Assembly (NCBI GenBank): GCA_905147135.1
Contig: LR990054.1
Coordinates: 16,467,001 to 16,531,000, forward strand
Source of the DNA: Blastobasis lacticolella
Lineage: Eukaryota > Arthropoda > Insecta > Lepidoptera > Blastobasidae
Length of the DNA stretch: 64,000 bases
Direction of reading: 5' to 3'
Of the stretch, positions 1 through 10,522 are shown piece after piece (the first letter of the stretch is position 1; every line of letters starts with the position of its first letter). The notes under the pieces are model-generated. The model was given only the letters and a program-made list of their open reading frames with translations, did not search any database and was not told the origin of the DNA. The translations under genes were made by a program, and so were the position numbers.

Positions 1-776
1 GTGCAGGGCCCTGACGTCAGAGCCCTCAGGCCGTTGACCTCACTCAAACAGCTGACTGCGAGTACGGGCCGCCTGCTGGGCCCTGTCACAGTTGCGTACG
101 CCCCAGAGCGACTTATACTTATCCAAGGCTGTATCCAGTCCCTTAATGCGAACGAATTGTAGAGCGAGTGTCGTTGGAAAGAGTTACATGTACGGTCGCG
201 TTCGTAAGTGCGTGACTACCTTAAAATTCATATTCCTGTGCGGATGTTACTAGGTTTTATAGCTTGTAGAATACTGTTGGAAAGGGAATAAAGTAGATAA
301 CATTTTAAAATGAAAACTTTATCAAAATCGCTCGTAATTATTTTTTTATTACAATTAAAAATCACTTTTGTCAGTTTTATTTTTAAAAGTCGCTATGTAT
401 TTTCGACTTGTTAATGGTGCCTAAGAGGCCTACTTTTAGCCAACTGCATTTGTTCAACAATGCACCTAATGTCCTGTATGTGGCTGTAGCTACAAAAGTT
501 TTTTTCTAAAGTGGTCATGTACTTATGAACGCGACTATACCATCTAAGTAATGTGATAGGTAGGTCCTACCCTATAGCAATTTAAATCTAGATGAGAAAA
601 TGTGAGTGCCCTTTTGTTAGGTGTTATATGGTATAGTTTTGAGAATTGTAAAGTGAAGGAGATAATTAGACGTTAACAGTGTATGGGGAGTAGGTAGCCG
701 TGACTGGTCAGCTGCAGGGTAAAAGTAGGCGAGAGACCGCGTAATTTTTGTTATTATTCAATGTCAGAAATAGAAT
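1..776. other. No recognisable feature
   Basis: The first 240 bases are comparatively GC-rich and the rest is AT-rich with short A/T runs. No repeat shared with the rest of the window and no credible reading frame was found. Confidence 0.5.
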
Positions 777-1257
777 GCGTCGGGGGTCGAGTGGTTACGG
801 TATCCGACACGTAAGCGAGAGGTACCGGGTTCGAATCCCACTGGGCTATGTGATACCAATGATTCTTTTCTGAGTTATGTACTCGTATGTATTAGTTGAA
901 AGCTGACCGATGCTTTTACGGTGAGGGAAAACACCGTGATGAAACCTGAACATTCAGGTGACTGAATGTGTAACCATGGCGCAATCTGGTCAGGTTCCCC
1001 TGGTAGCAGTCAGATAACACTCACACCACTGATCTGCCAAATCCTGGATCATGGTTAAGGCGCATTTTAAGGGTATGTTCCGGGTTCTCTGTGTCGAAAT
1101 ATCGGGCTACTCGTCATCAAAGGTACGCGGTAGGAAACCCGGAACACCTTAAAATGTGTGATAATAACCGCCATAGTTTAAAACATTATGGTTCAGACTT
1201 TTCCCGGGCCCTCGTACGCGAGAGCACAACCGGGACATTAGCTCTAAGATGATTATT
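777..1257 (+). mobile_element. SINE-A copy (tRNA-headed), split by a fold-back insertion
   Basis: The head carries a degraded A box (GTCGAGTGGTTACGG) and a perfect B box (GGTTCGAATCCC, 829-840), the internal RNA polymerase III promoter of a tRNA-derived SINE. The body (CATTCAGGTGACTGAATGTG, then CTGATCTGCCAAATCCTGGA) matches the full copies at 15.4 kb and 18.9 kb. The body stops at about 1061 and resumes after 1198 with TTTTCCCGGGCCCTCG and GAGAGCACAACCGGGACATT, because a second element was inserted at 1062-1187. The copy is old: CpG and promoter positions are mutated. Confidence 0.9.
1062..1187 (+). mobile_element. Fold-back ribozyme-like element, short copy (HH-2 family)
   Basis: Inserted in a SINE-A with an 11-bp target duplication (ATGGTTAAGGC at 1051-1061, ATGGTTCAGAC at 1188-1198). 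The SINE reads on across the duplication without gain or loss of bases, so both ends are well defined. It starts CATTTTAAGGGTATGTTCCG and ends GATAGTTTAAAACATT. The arms TATGTTCCGGGTT and AAACCCGGAACA are inverted repeats. Between them only the 3' half of the ribozyme-like core survives (GTGTC GAAATATC GGG, 1091-1106). Related loci: 41.05, 47.1 and 51.1 kb. Confidence 0.8.
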
Positions 1258-1825
1258 TTTATTATATGAATGTCCGAAAAAAGAAAAATAATATTGGCCG
1301 ATTAAGAAAACCAACCAACATAAACCTGATACAGAGGCGATTGTTGTCGATGAGCTCAGTAAGCAAGAGATCAAAACTGTGTTTATTTCTTCTATGCAAT
1401 CTAATCATAAAGAGTAAACGAACATAGTCGACAAAACCTCTTAGTTGCGACCTTAATAACAAAGCAAACACTTGCACACTTGGATGTGTTTTAGAATACT
1501 TTTAAGTGTAATGTAAATTCTAAGCAAGAGTTTGCTTTCATGTTGAGTTGGGTTCATGAATAAACATACACACAGCTTTCAATGCAAATAGACACGGGCC
1601 ATTTAATTCTGGAAACAATGTCAATGAAGGTTTGGGCTTTAAAATTCACACTCATACGGAGACCAAAGTCAAACTCGGCAATGTCGAGTAGAGATAGATA
1701 ATAGAGTACAAATTTAAATAATAAAAGAGAAAATATTTTGAATGAAGGAAAGAAAATACTATTATTATACTACTATTATAGCACACCACCACACAATAAC
1801 GGTTACAGACTAGACTAGATTTACC
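1258..1825. other. No recognisable feature
   Basis: AT-rich sequence with A-rich runs near 1700-1760. The short frames on the minus strand between 1186 and 1477 overlap the SINE tail and have no recognisable protein similarity. Confidence 0.5.
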
Positions 1826-1998
1826 TTTTTTTAATGTAATACGGCAAGCGGTCCTGATGGAAAGTGGTCACCGCGTTTGGACATCAGCAACGCCAGGGGC
1901 GCTACCAATGCGTTGTCCGCCTCTGAAGAGACTCCTAATACACCTCATGAACTATCCCATGTCATTGTCCAAAGGAAACACTGTGGCTGGGAGCTCAT
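1826..1998 (-). mobile_element. LINE 3' end (LINE-E), antisense
   Basis: Read on the minus strand it runs from coding-like sequence (TGTGGAATGAGCTCCCAGCC, the W-N-E-L-P stretch typical of the C-terminus of CR1/Jockey-type reverse transcriptases) into GTTGCTGATGTCCAAACGC and ends in a short A run (poly-T at 1826-1832 on the plus strand). The same tail occurs at 11.4, 27.8, 31.7, 33.3 and 38.3 kb. 5'-truncated, as is usual for LINE copies. Confidence 0.75.
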
Positions 1999-2378
1999 TC
2001 CACACCTACTCGAAGATTAATCTTTGTACTTTTATTATGCTTTCGCTATATCCATAGCACGGTACTCCAAACAGCTATACAGACCACTTGTAACACATCT
2101 GCGCGACCTGAATTGCAAAGTAAACAACGTACTCTGTTTCGACGCTGGGCGGTAATCCTCTTGCTTTATGTTATCCTAATTAAGCTGCTCGACCCAGAAT
2201 TCGCCAGTTTTGTTTTGTACAATGGTGTCGTAATACAGAACCGTCTACTTTGCATACAACAACGGGCGCAGAAAATACAGCAAAATTACATTACACCTGC
2301 CAAACAATTCAAACTCCTACCAAAAGAAGTCTACGGCGCTGTCCTATGTGGCAACGGTCGTACAACTATTGTCAAATA

Positions 2379-2455
2379 AGAAGAGACTTGGCGGGTCACG
2401 TGGTTTGACTTGCTTACTGACTGCCATTTCACAAGTCTCTTCTTTTATGACGCGG
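2379..2455. mobile_element. Small fold-back element F, copy 1 (intact)
   Basis: Inverted ends AGAAGAGACTTG (2379-2390) and CAAGTCTCTTCT (2432-2443) enclose about 40 bp. Copy 2 at 17.1 kb has the same ends, the same GGCGGGTCACGTGGTT interior and the same TGACGCGG after the right end, but is interrupted by a hAT element. No coding capacity. Confidence 0.7.
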
Positions 2456-2740
2456 ATTATACAAGGGTGGTCGTGCGACGGGCGGTTTTGAGGTCTCCTA
2501 TTGGTCGAGCGACGTCCATCGTAGGACCGTAATCGCACGATCCTTGCCAATTAGGACAGCGCCTACGTCTCTTAAGACTATGCTAGGGAAAGAATTTCCC
2601 GAACCGATACGATATTAAATCCTACACCAATCTACACGAGTCAATACGGGTAAGGCTTCTTCGTGTTGTACTTCATCGTTTGCCTCCGCTTAGATGAGAA
2701 CATTTCAATACTATAATATAGTAGATTTATGTAAGAAGAT

Positions 2741-2995
2741 GGCCGTGTGGTGTCCGGCAGAGTAGAATGGCACCAACCCCTTACACTCATGGGTGTCGTA
2801 CAAGGCGACTAATGTTTTCGAGGCAAAAGATCAAGAGTCTCCGTAGTCTGGAAAATGGGCAGCAGCATTTTCCATTGTTATATTTAAACACTGCGGTCTT
2901 CAACCCGCCTGCCAAGCGTGGAGATTATGGCAAACCTCTCCTTTCGTGGGAGAGGCCCTATGTCCTGCAGTGGACTGTTACGGGCTGTGATGATG
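2741..2995 (+). mobile_element. SINE-B, full-length copy
   Basis: Starts GGCCGTGTGGTGTCCGGCAG and continues with GGGTGTCGTACAAGGCGACT, a middle TTTTCCATTGTTATATTTA block, GCCAAGCGTGGAGATTATGG and a (GATGAT)-type tail. A direct repeat ATGTAAGA flanks it (2729-2736 and 2996-3003), consistent with a target duplication. Seven copies are in the window. The head resembles a widespread lepidopteran SINE start (from memory). The frame 2767-3144 is a reading through this SINE, not a gene. Confidence 0.85.
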
Positions 2996-3000
2996 ATGTA

Positions 3001-4075
3001 AGAGATCGCTTATTCATTCCTTCTATACTATATGTATTCCTACGTTCGTCTTTACAATATTACACAGTCAAACCGTTCATATCTAAAAATTATACCTGTG
3101 AATTGCTCAATAGAGGGATTACTGACGTCTATAGAACAGGGTAACCTAGTTTAGGAGGCTGAAAATCAATGTTACTAATACCTTATTAGTGCCTGAATCT
3201 TTGGTAATTGTAATTTGTAAATACATAGTAATTAAGAGATTTATTGTACTGTTGCGTTTATTGTATTAGATATTTGACTAATAAATCTTATTTATTATTA
3301 CAATAATATTATTATATCTACTAATCGCCTGTCGAGATATAAACTTCGACTCCATAATCTCATCAAAACAATATCCGTGCAACTTCCGACTGCCGACTGT
3401 CATCGAATTCGGCTAGTTTCGTGCAACTTCGCCAACTTCCCGAATCCCTAATGCCCAGTTGTCATTATCTAATTGTAGCTATTTCCGATATGTACCGTTT
3501 GCGTTTGGCCCGGTCGCCCCTTGGAGACGAATGGTCGCCGTCAGAAAGATCGCTCTTGCCCACATATCGGAGTGACCTTTTTCCCCAGCCTACCCTTTCC
3601 CTACAATATGGCAATTGCAAATATTACGTCCCCAATCCCTACTGTTTCTTCTTTCTGTACAATAGAATTGTAACCAAATTACCGACGTCGATTTATTTTG
3701 GCTATAGCTTTGTTTTTTCGCCTAGTAACGCGAAGTTTTTAGTATGGTAAAAAAGACACTAGTACTTTATAGGATGAGTGTCTCAATTCATCTCATTTAT
3801 TATTATGATTACAATCGGTTTTATCTTTTAACCTTTTAAAAGCCAAAACGATCTTCTTTGAATTTGCCTTCACCGCCCGCCATCATAAAATTTTACTAAG
3901 AAATTTGTCAGGCTTGTTATTCTTATCAGGCAGGCGGCGCGGCGGCGCTATGAGTTCGACGTTAATATCTTATAATTTAGATCATGGCGGTTATTAGTTA
4001 ATCTGAAAACAGCCTTGAAGCTACAATTTGGCGACTTTGACCGAGTGACGCAATTCATCTCTCCACAATACACCA
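3001..4075. other. No recognisable feature
   Basis: AT-rich with TTATTA-type low complexity near 3280-3320 and a small GC-rich spot near 3930-3950. The 109-codon frame at 3421-3750 has no recognised similarity. Confidence 0.45.
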
Positions 4076-4190
4076 TTGGCGCCAATATCCCGGTTGTGCT
4101 GCTCTCACGCCCAAGAGACCGGGGTCCGACTTGACCCTGATCCAGGATGTGGCAGAATAGGTTATTACAGTTGTTGGTAGAGCGACTACC
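4076..4190 (-). mobile_element. SINE-A 3' fragment, antisense
   Basis: GGCGCCAATATCCCGGTTGT, GACCCTGATCCAGGAT and GTTATTACAG are the reverse complement of the SINE-A tail. It lacks the tRNA-like head. Its truncated end abuts the head of a SINE-B at about 4190. Confidence 0.75.
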
Positions 4191-4355
4191 GTGAGGTATC
4201 CGGCAAAGTAGAATCGCATCAACCCCACTCGTGAGTGTCGTACAAGACGAATAATGTTTTCGAGTCAAAAGATCTAGAGTCTCCGTAGGCTGGAAAATCG
4301 GCAGTAGCGATTTCCATCGTTATATTTACAACACTGCTATCTCCAATATTCTACC
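4188..4355 (+). mobile_element. SINE-B, 3'-truncated copy
   Basis: GTATCCGGCAAAGTAGAATC, GTGTCGTACAAGACGAATAA and GAGTCTCCGTAGGCTGGAAA follow the SINE-B consensus, ending within the ATATTTACAACACTG block. The terminal part with GGAGATTATGG is missing. Confidence 0.8.
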
Positions 4356-4887
4356 TTACAAAACGTCGCTGGGGATCGAACTCTCTACATTCTCCAAATA
4401 ACCACAAAATCTAAAGAGCCGAAATTAACATGGCTTCAAGGATCATTCGCCATACCGATGGTTAGAACTGCTTCGGTGGCTTCGAGTCTTTCATTATTTG
4501 TTGGCCTTCGAAGAAAGGGTTGGGATAGGAGAATCCTCCATGCGACGAATAGTTGCGGTTGACAGAACCCCATGGTACCCAAAGGGTTAATGATAATCCC
4601 TCGATAGGCAGAGCAAACGGACGGACGACGGACATGTTATTTGGTAATAGTGGTATGCAAATATTTAATGTTGGTTCTATAATTTGGCAATGGTTTGTTT
4701 GTAGTCTAAAGGTTTATGGCGAACCTTGTGGGGACAGAACTGCCAACTAGATTTATTTAAGTAAAAATAAATTGTTATCTCGGTCGTGCTCGTTATTTAG
4801 TTCGTCTTTGAACTTTTTTGAATCAAGGCGGGCTAAACTTTACATCACTATTATTAACTTCCGACGCAAAAAGAGCGGTGTTATAAT
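4356..4887. other. No recognisable feature
   Basis: No repeat or credible reading frame was recognised. Confidence 0.45.
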
Positions 4888-5048
4888 AAGTTTGACGGGT
4901 GTGTCTGTGGCTTTGTGTGTCTGTCTGTTATCTCCCTAACGGAAGGAGGGCTCCCTTGGGGGCGGTTTTGTCTAAAAGCTAGTTAAATAGAGATAGCTTT
5001 GTTTCATTGAAATCGCTTCTGTAGTTCAGAAAATATTTGAGTTACAGT
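4888..5048 (-). mobile_element. RTE-like repeat D, antisense, degraded
   Basis: The minus strand carries the family's sequence: TTCAATGAAACAAAGCTATC, a block before CCTTCCGTTAGGGAG, then a run of CAGACAGACACACAAAGCC and ACACCCGTCAAA. Best copies are at 48.4 and 38.4 kb. It is probably the 3' UTR end of an RTE-type LINE or a SINE that borrows it. Confidence 0.55.
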
Positions 5049-5309
5049 AAACTTGGTCATTACCCAACATTTTCTATCGCTTAGATTATTTCTTTTTCGT
5101 TAGACACCCTTAACATTAACCAAAACCAAAGCCGACCAGATGCAACTTTTTGGGTACCCGCGTATAATTACAACTGTAACTTTATTACAAACGCAGCCAT
5201 CTGCCAGTTTATTAGAGACACAAATGCGTTTAACGCGCAATCCGCTCCCAAACGGGCTTGCAAATGCAATTTCAAGTTTATAAATACAGCTGCGGGCCGT
5301 ATTAGGGCG

Positions 5310-5376
5310 TATGTGGGAAGTGGGGAAGTGGGGATGTAAGTGGGGAAGTAGGGAAACGGGGAAATCGGGGATTCAG
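5310..5376 (+). repeat. G-rich minisatellite (GGGGAAGT-like units)
   Basis: About eight G runs of three or four bases separated by 4-7 bases, as in GGGAAGTGGGGAAGTGGGGA, within otherwise AT-rich DNA. The spacing allows a G-quadruplex on the plus strand. Confidence 0.75.
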
Positions 5377-6297
5377 CGTGCGTACAACTTTCCAGTTTTC
5401 CAGGCTCGCGCTTCGGCCGGTGTAAGTTATAATAAGTTATAGTGAAAAATATACGTTTGCGTTGGCAGTGGGTGTGTATGTAAGATTTGGCTTGTAATGG
5501 TACGGCTTATTAGGTCAAGGTTAATGTTGTATTGGCATAGACAAAAAATACTAAGTATCTATATTAAATGTATGCTAGTCCCTTCACTGTGTAACTGATT
5601 GGACGGATCATGGATATTAAATTTTCAATTTAAATGATGAGTATCTGTTGGAATGTAAAGTCGGTCGCCGAGGGTCATCACTCATCCCTTTCCTGTTTAT
5701 GTTTACTTTATGTTTAGTTGAGAGAGATTCATTATAATTTTTTTTAATGTCAATAGGTTAACATTCCATAGTAATACATGTACCTATTATAAGTATGTAA
5801 ATGTTAATTTAACACCTAAGTACATCAACGTCATCGACCTAGGCACACCAGTTGCCAAAAATTTACGCCTCGCTACCAAAAGGACACCGACATCCATTGC
5901 GATCGACTTCCGACGCTTCAAAACTTTCCAGATTCGCGATATAGATTAGCTTCCCCTCACAATTCGTGGATAGGGGGATAGGGGGATAGGTAAATGAAGG
6001 GAAAATCGTACCTGAATTAGATTGTAATATTCTGTGCCGCGCCGACTCTCCCCTCGCCACGTCTCGAGCCAACAAATCTTAGCGTGGAATCTGGAATCTA
6101 TCTAAATCTCGCACCCATTCAATATGCAAACTAGAATAACTTGGCAACTTTTGGACACTGTTTAACCTGAAACTTGGCATGGCTGTTTACATCGCGTTTC
6201 GGTAGCCAAGAATCTGTGAATTATCGCCGAGTTACCGTTTATAAAGATGTTGTTAGACCGTTGTTTAAGCTATGGTTGGATAATCTGTTCCGGTTAA
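5377..6297. other. No recognisable feature
   Basis: AT-rich DNA with a short GGGGGATA tandem near 5970-5990. No repeat family or coding frame was recognised. Confidence 0.45.
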
Positions 6298-6378
6298 GGA
6301 GCGTCGGTGGCTGAGTAGTTAAGGTATCCGACTCGCAAGCGAGAGGTACCGGGTTCGAATACCACTGTCGCCATGTAC
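6298..6378 (+). mobile_element. SINE-A head only
   Basis: GGAGCGTCGGTGGCTGAGTA gives a good A box and GGTTCGAATACC a one-base-damaged B box. The copy stops just after GCCATGTAC, so only the tRNA-like part is kept. Confidence 0.85.
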
Positions 6379-6773
6379 TTGTACATGACTTCATACAAAT
6401 TATAACATATCTGCTTAAAAGTAATAAATAAAGAACACTAAATTTTTTGCAGGGATACTATATTTTTGACACTCCAAATGGAAATCTCCTACATTTTACA
6501 TCCATTATCAGCACAGAGCGGTCCGCCGATGGTAAGCAAGCTACCATGGCGGCGCCGGTAGCTGGACGTTTGCAATACAGCTACCTACCATAGCATGTTG
6601 CCGACCATATATACGGTATACTTTATGATACCTACCTACACACCTCCTCGAATCCAAAACACCAAGTAACAATACGCCTAATATTCATGCAATGTACTTA
6701 TATAACAGCCGTGGCACGATATTAAGTAGGTACATTTTTATCATCGACGGTCAGCGCGTGTAGGGTTACCAGC

Positions 6774-6852
6774 AGTCCAAATTTGTCCGGATATGTCCGG
6801 ACTTTTGGTCGTCGTGTCCGGCTCTTGTGCGGATTTTTCGGCGTTTTGTGAT
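6774..6852 (+). mobile_element. Possible hAT-type terminus
   Basis: GGGTTACCAGCAGTCC is followed by repeated TGTCCGGA units (GTCCGGATATGTCCGGAC). This resembles one end of a hAT-type non-autonomous element, but no partner end was found, so the call is weak. Confidence 0.3.
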
Positions 6853-7090
6853 CAGTTTATCATACGATTTGTCAGGATAAGTAACAGAGGTTTTTATTCT
6901 TTTTATCTCTGTGTAGAGGGGTTGTTGTTATGGTAGACAGTAACCGCAGTTACTTTGGCATCTACATCTACTTAGTAAAATTTTCAAGATTGCACATTCA
7001 CGGTTTGCTTGCGCTCGCGCACCGCAAAGCGCGATGATGGCAGCGCTCAGCTACTCCGGTGGTGCGTAGTGAGTGAATAAAAATGTTTTC

Positions 7091-7326
7091 TATACTAATA
7101 TTATAACGAGAAATTTGATTGTTTGTTTGAAATGGATAACCTAAAAAACTACTTAAGTAAACCATTTTAAAAGTTCCTTCACCTTGGTATAGAAAACTGC
7201 ATTATCAGCGAGTATCATAGACAATAGTCTTCCCGAAATTAAATATGGTTGTCACGGGAACGGATCCGGAACGTAGTAACCGAATTTTACCTGGACTAAG
7301 TCGCTAAAAAAGCAAAACAGCTAGTT
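7091..7326 (+). mobile_element. RTE-like repeat L (TATACTAATATTATAA...CAGCTAGTT)
   Basis: Begins TATACTAATATTATAA and ends AAACAGCTAGTT, with CCGAAATTAAATATGGTTGT and CACGGGAACGGATCCGG between. A minus-strand copy sits at 55.64-55.83 kb and a related one at 27.1 kb. I recognise this as a common lepidopteran non-autonomous repeat, probably tied to an RTE-type LINE. Confidence 0.7.
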
Positions 7327-7370
7327 ATGTAGCTGTAATTTGTTTTAACCACTCAGTCACAAAATAACAG

Positions 7371-7436
7371 ACAGTCCAGAGCTAACCTGGTGGAAAGCGG
7401 TACGTAACTGTCGCCCATAACACCTACATTCACGCA
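7371..7436 (-). mobile_element. LINE tail fragment
   Basis: The segment CCTGGTGGAAAGCGGTACGT followed by AACTGTCGCCCATAACACCT is shared, with changes, with 34.85 kb (CCTGATGGTAAGTGGTAACT). It is the antisense of a LINE 3' tail. Confidence 0.5.
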
Positions 7437-7689
7437 CTTAACCAAAACAAAACTGCAAATGCTTGTCACTTTGGGGACTTGTGTCTGTAGTTAAATAAGT
7501 AATTACACGTCAGTACGATCCCAACATTCCGATAAAAAAATTTATGCTTTTTTCGAAATGTCTTGACTTTTGTTTTTAATGGTAACCCTACGCGCGTGAG
7601 TCGGATTGCACCGCGGCCGCGGTTAGGCAAGCGATGTGTTCGAGGTTCAACGAACCGTATTTTTGCGTATTTAGGTTGCAGCGATTTGC

Positions 7690-7775
7690 GCAAACGCGCG
7701 TGCGCGGCGCGGCGGCGCGGCGGCGGCGCGCGCGCATCCCGCCGCGCCGCGGATCGCCGCGAGTGAGGCGTGGCA
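7690..7775. other. Extremely GC-rich CpG patch
   Basis: Nearly uninterrupted G/C with dense CpG (GCGCGGCGGCGCGGCGGCGG) followed by an inverted-looking CCGCCGCGCCGCGG. Overlapping frames exist on both strands (7563-7822), which is a simple effect of few stop codons in GC-rich DNA. No promoter or exon could be assigned. Confidence 0.8.
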
Positions 7776-7852
7776 CGCGTGGTATGACTGAGGTACTAAC
7801 CGATAGAAATAACGCCGACTAACTATACATTTAGTTAAGTATTGTCTGATCT

Positions 7853-8070
7853 ACTGAGCCGATTTTAATGAAACAATGCTATGAGCCATCTCGATTGAAC
7901 TGGCTTTCAAATGAAGAAAACTGCATCCAAATCGTATCTATACGATGCCACAGCTGTCTGTGGTATCGTAACTCTGTGTGTCTGTCATCGTTGCGTATGT
8001 CTGTACACACACCGCCATAGAGCCATAGAGTACACACGTCAAACTTATAACACCCCTCTTTTTTCGGCAG
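7853..8070 (+). mobile_element. RTE-like repeat D
   Basis: CTACTGAGCCGATTTTAATG, AACTGGCTTTCAAATGAAGA, then a CACACACCGCCATAGAGCC stretch and AACACCCCTC before a terminal TTTTTTCGGCAGGAATTA. The middle has an extra segment (near 7950-8010) with an imperfect inverted copy of GATGCCACAG (CTGTGGTATC), so it is rearranged relative to the 48.4-kb copy. Confidence 0.65.
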
Positions 8071-8156
8071 GAATTAACAATCACTATGTACAGTAGGCAA
8101 CAAATCACCCTACACAAAACCAGTATCAGATGAGCCAGCATCTCTATGGACGCACG

Positions 8157-8460
8157 TAGCAATGCAATGCACGGTTTAAAAATTTGTTGCCCTTTCTACT
8201 TACGTCGTTTCATCACAGCCCATAACAGTCCTCTGCAGGACTTAGGGCCTCTCCCATGAGAGGAGAGGTTGTTGCCAAAATCTCCACGCATGGCAGGCGG
8301 GTTGGAGATCGCAGTATTGTAAATATAAAAATTTAAAACGATGCCCCCCATTTTCTTTTGAGACTCTAGATCTCCTCGAAATCATTAGTCGTCGTGTACG
8401 ACACTCACTTGGTACAACCAATAAGCAATGCAATGCACGGTTTCAAATTTGGTTGACCTT
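8157..8460. repeat. Direct repeats flanking a SINE-B
   Basis: AGCAATGCAATGCACGGTTT occurs at about 8158 and again at about 8425, with about 33 bp of similar sequence in each. The SINE-B at 8210-8423 lies between them. Either an unusually long target duplication or a pre-existing tandem repeat. Confidence 0.7.
8210..8423 (-). mobile_element. SINE-B, antisense copy
   Basis: CATCACAGCCCATAACAGTC, AGGGCCTCTCCCATGAGAGG and GGCGGGTTGGAGATCGCAGT are the reverse complement of the SINE-B 3' half; GTGTACGACACTCA is near its 5' end. Internal mutations are frequent. Confidence 0.8.
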
Positions 8461-8774
8461 CCTTGTTGCGTATTTTATAATGGACCAAAATCAATAAAAC
8501 TCCGCTAAACCTAGATACACTTTGAGCTATGACGTCAACACTTTCGCAGTAATAACTTGATTCAGCTCTTAGTCAGTGAAATGTAGACATTGGCATAGTA
8601 AATATATTCTGTGACATTGTGTCAGTTTTGTGAACTGCAGAGTTGTCTGCTTCCGCATTGTGATTAGTAATTAGTAATTAATTATCAATATCATGACATT
8701 TCGTATTCTTCGATTAAAGGAAAAATCGCTTAAATTATGAATCATATAATTTATCGCGATGTAAAGTATGTATG

Positions 8775-8872
8775 TATGTATATAAAGAACTGTTTGACAT
8801 TATGAGGTTCTATTATTGCACCGCTCGCCATCGACAGGGATCATGTTCATCATCACACTTTGAATCATGTCA
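8775..8872 (+). pseudogene. LINE-E reverse transcriptase C-terminal fragment
   Basis: The plus-strand frame gives KELFDIM followed by YCTARHRQGS, matching the ELFDMM...HCTARHRQG stretch of the better copy at 37.94-38.23 kb. Only about 30 codons remain; no catalytic residues are present. It is a decayed non-LTR retrotransposon fragment. Confidence 0.65.
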
Positions 8873-9202
8873 GTGTAACAGTGAAATAAAAACATTAGCC
8901 TCCTTTACGTCGCGCAGTCGGCTAAAAAAGGCGCCACTGGTCCATATAAATCCGGCATTACTAAAAGGTGTGTCGGTGTTACAGTGTATCTGTTCGTCAC
9001 ATTGTAACAAGTTGTTGACATTGTAGTTGCAAATAGAGTGAAATAAAAATAACGACCTGACCTGCAAATAACGATGTCATAATGGAATGGGATGATAAAA
9101 TTACCAGGTATCTCACCTTGGCGCTTAAACCATTGTTACACGGAAACTGAACAATTATTAACGAGTTGATCATTCAACATTCAACTTATACCGACTCATA
9201 CA

Positions 9203-9270
9203 CACTCTAACGCAAACACGCACGCACACAAACACATATACACACACACACACTCACACACATACACATA
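9203..9270. repeat. (CA)n-type microsatellite
   Basis: Imperfect ACACACACACAC tract with TA and TC interruptions. Confidence 0.9.
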
Positions 9271-10082
9271 CTGATCTCATGTATGGCTAGATAAATTTTT
9301 GTTCTTGGTAAGATGCTTTTGATAAATTGCCTTTTGTATTTTAGTAAAAGATATGTGTAAATTACCAAATATTTAAACAACGCACGAGCATTCACTGATT
9401 TCTAAAATACAGGTCTTTCCTAGTTTAGAAATCAGGATATTATAATCTTATGTCAACCCCACACCTCATTCTAATACCACTAATTATTTACTTATAGATA
9501 TAAGATAAAATGTACTCTATTTGGTAAATAAAGAATTTTATTTATTATTATTATTTATTATTTATTTACACCATAGAACAGAGTTTGTTTCAATTGAACA
9601 GATGAGCAGGTAGGTATAAATTGGACAGTTAGGTTTTTTTTATGCTATGCATCGACAAACGAGCCCACTTGGGGGTTAGCACTAAAAAATCACTAAAAAC
9701 TGTATCAAAATTACCTAGGTAGGTTTATATTTGAAAAACATCGATGAAAATCCAGTTACTACCTACGCTTTGGTTTAGGTTATGTGTACGAGATTTAGAA
9801 ATGGCTGAAACCTATAATAGTGGGCTCAAATGTGTAGGTGGGTCCTATCTAAAAACCAAAACCTATCAATATTTCGTAGCAGGCTTTCGCACAATGACTT
9901 TCTAGCAATAGAATGTCATTGCATAAAACGCGTACCTACGCGCCACGCGCGCAACCGGGCCAACTCGCTAGCTAATGCCATAAAGTACCAGAGACCCATT
10001 AAGGCGGGAGGTCATAGGCAAAGGACAAGGATTATCTTGACACTCTTTTCTTTGGTGCCTACAAGTAGACAACGATCTAATT
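9271..10082. other. Mostly featureless; TTA-rich tract
   Basis: A TTATTATTATTTATTATTTA low-complexity tract lies at about 9538-9567. Nothing else was recognised; the 103-codon frame at 9830-10141 runs into SINE sequence. Confidence 0.5.
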
Positions 10083-10083
10083 T

Positions 10084-10217
10084 TGTCAGGTTCCCCTGTT
10101 CACAGGGTCGCGGAGCTCAGATAGCAGTCGCTCCACTGTAATTACCTGCCATATTCTGGAACATGGTCAAGGTTCACGGGCCTTCGGCGAAAGCACAACC
10201 GGAACATTAAATGCCAA
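10084..10217 (+). mobile_element. SINE-A 3' fragment
   Basis: GTCAGGTTCCCCTG, GCAGTCGCTCCACTGTAATT, ACATGGTCAAGG and GCACAACCGGAACATTAA follow the SINE-A body and tail; the tRNA-like head is absent. Confidence 0.8.
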
Positions 10218-10522
10218 GAATATATATTTTTTTATACAATGTAAGTCCTATAGGCCCACAATTCGGTGAGAGGTCGCCTAAGATGCGTATGCGTCGAGCT
10301 AACGGCCCGCAAAGCAAATAATTACGTATCATCTGCGGCGCCATTGTTCGCGGGGTCGCTGACCGCGCGGCGTCCCCGCTTGGCCGCCATTTTTATGTTT
10401 TCCATTGTTTTTCAATTAAGTCACAGTTTGCGACACCTGGCCGGTGTTGCGACGCTTATTTGGTTTGGCTGCCTATGCGCTGTGCCGTCTTGGTTTGGTA
10501 CAATTATAGAATACTTACAGTA

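Noticed and set aside
777..850. tRNA-like sequences (SINE heads) as functional tRNA genes
   Set aside because: Stems are not fully paired, each is followed by the same SINE body, and many copies exist.
2113..2379. 89-codon frame as a further LINE C-terminus
   Set aside because: LLDPEFASFVLYNG is only loosely LINE-like and no diagnostic motif follows.
7563..7822. Overlapping frames on both strands in the GC-rich patch
   Set aside because: Stop codons are rare in pure G/C sequence; arginine- and alanine-rich translations in several frames are a composition effect.
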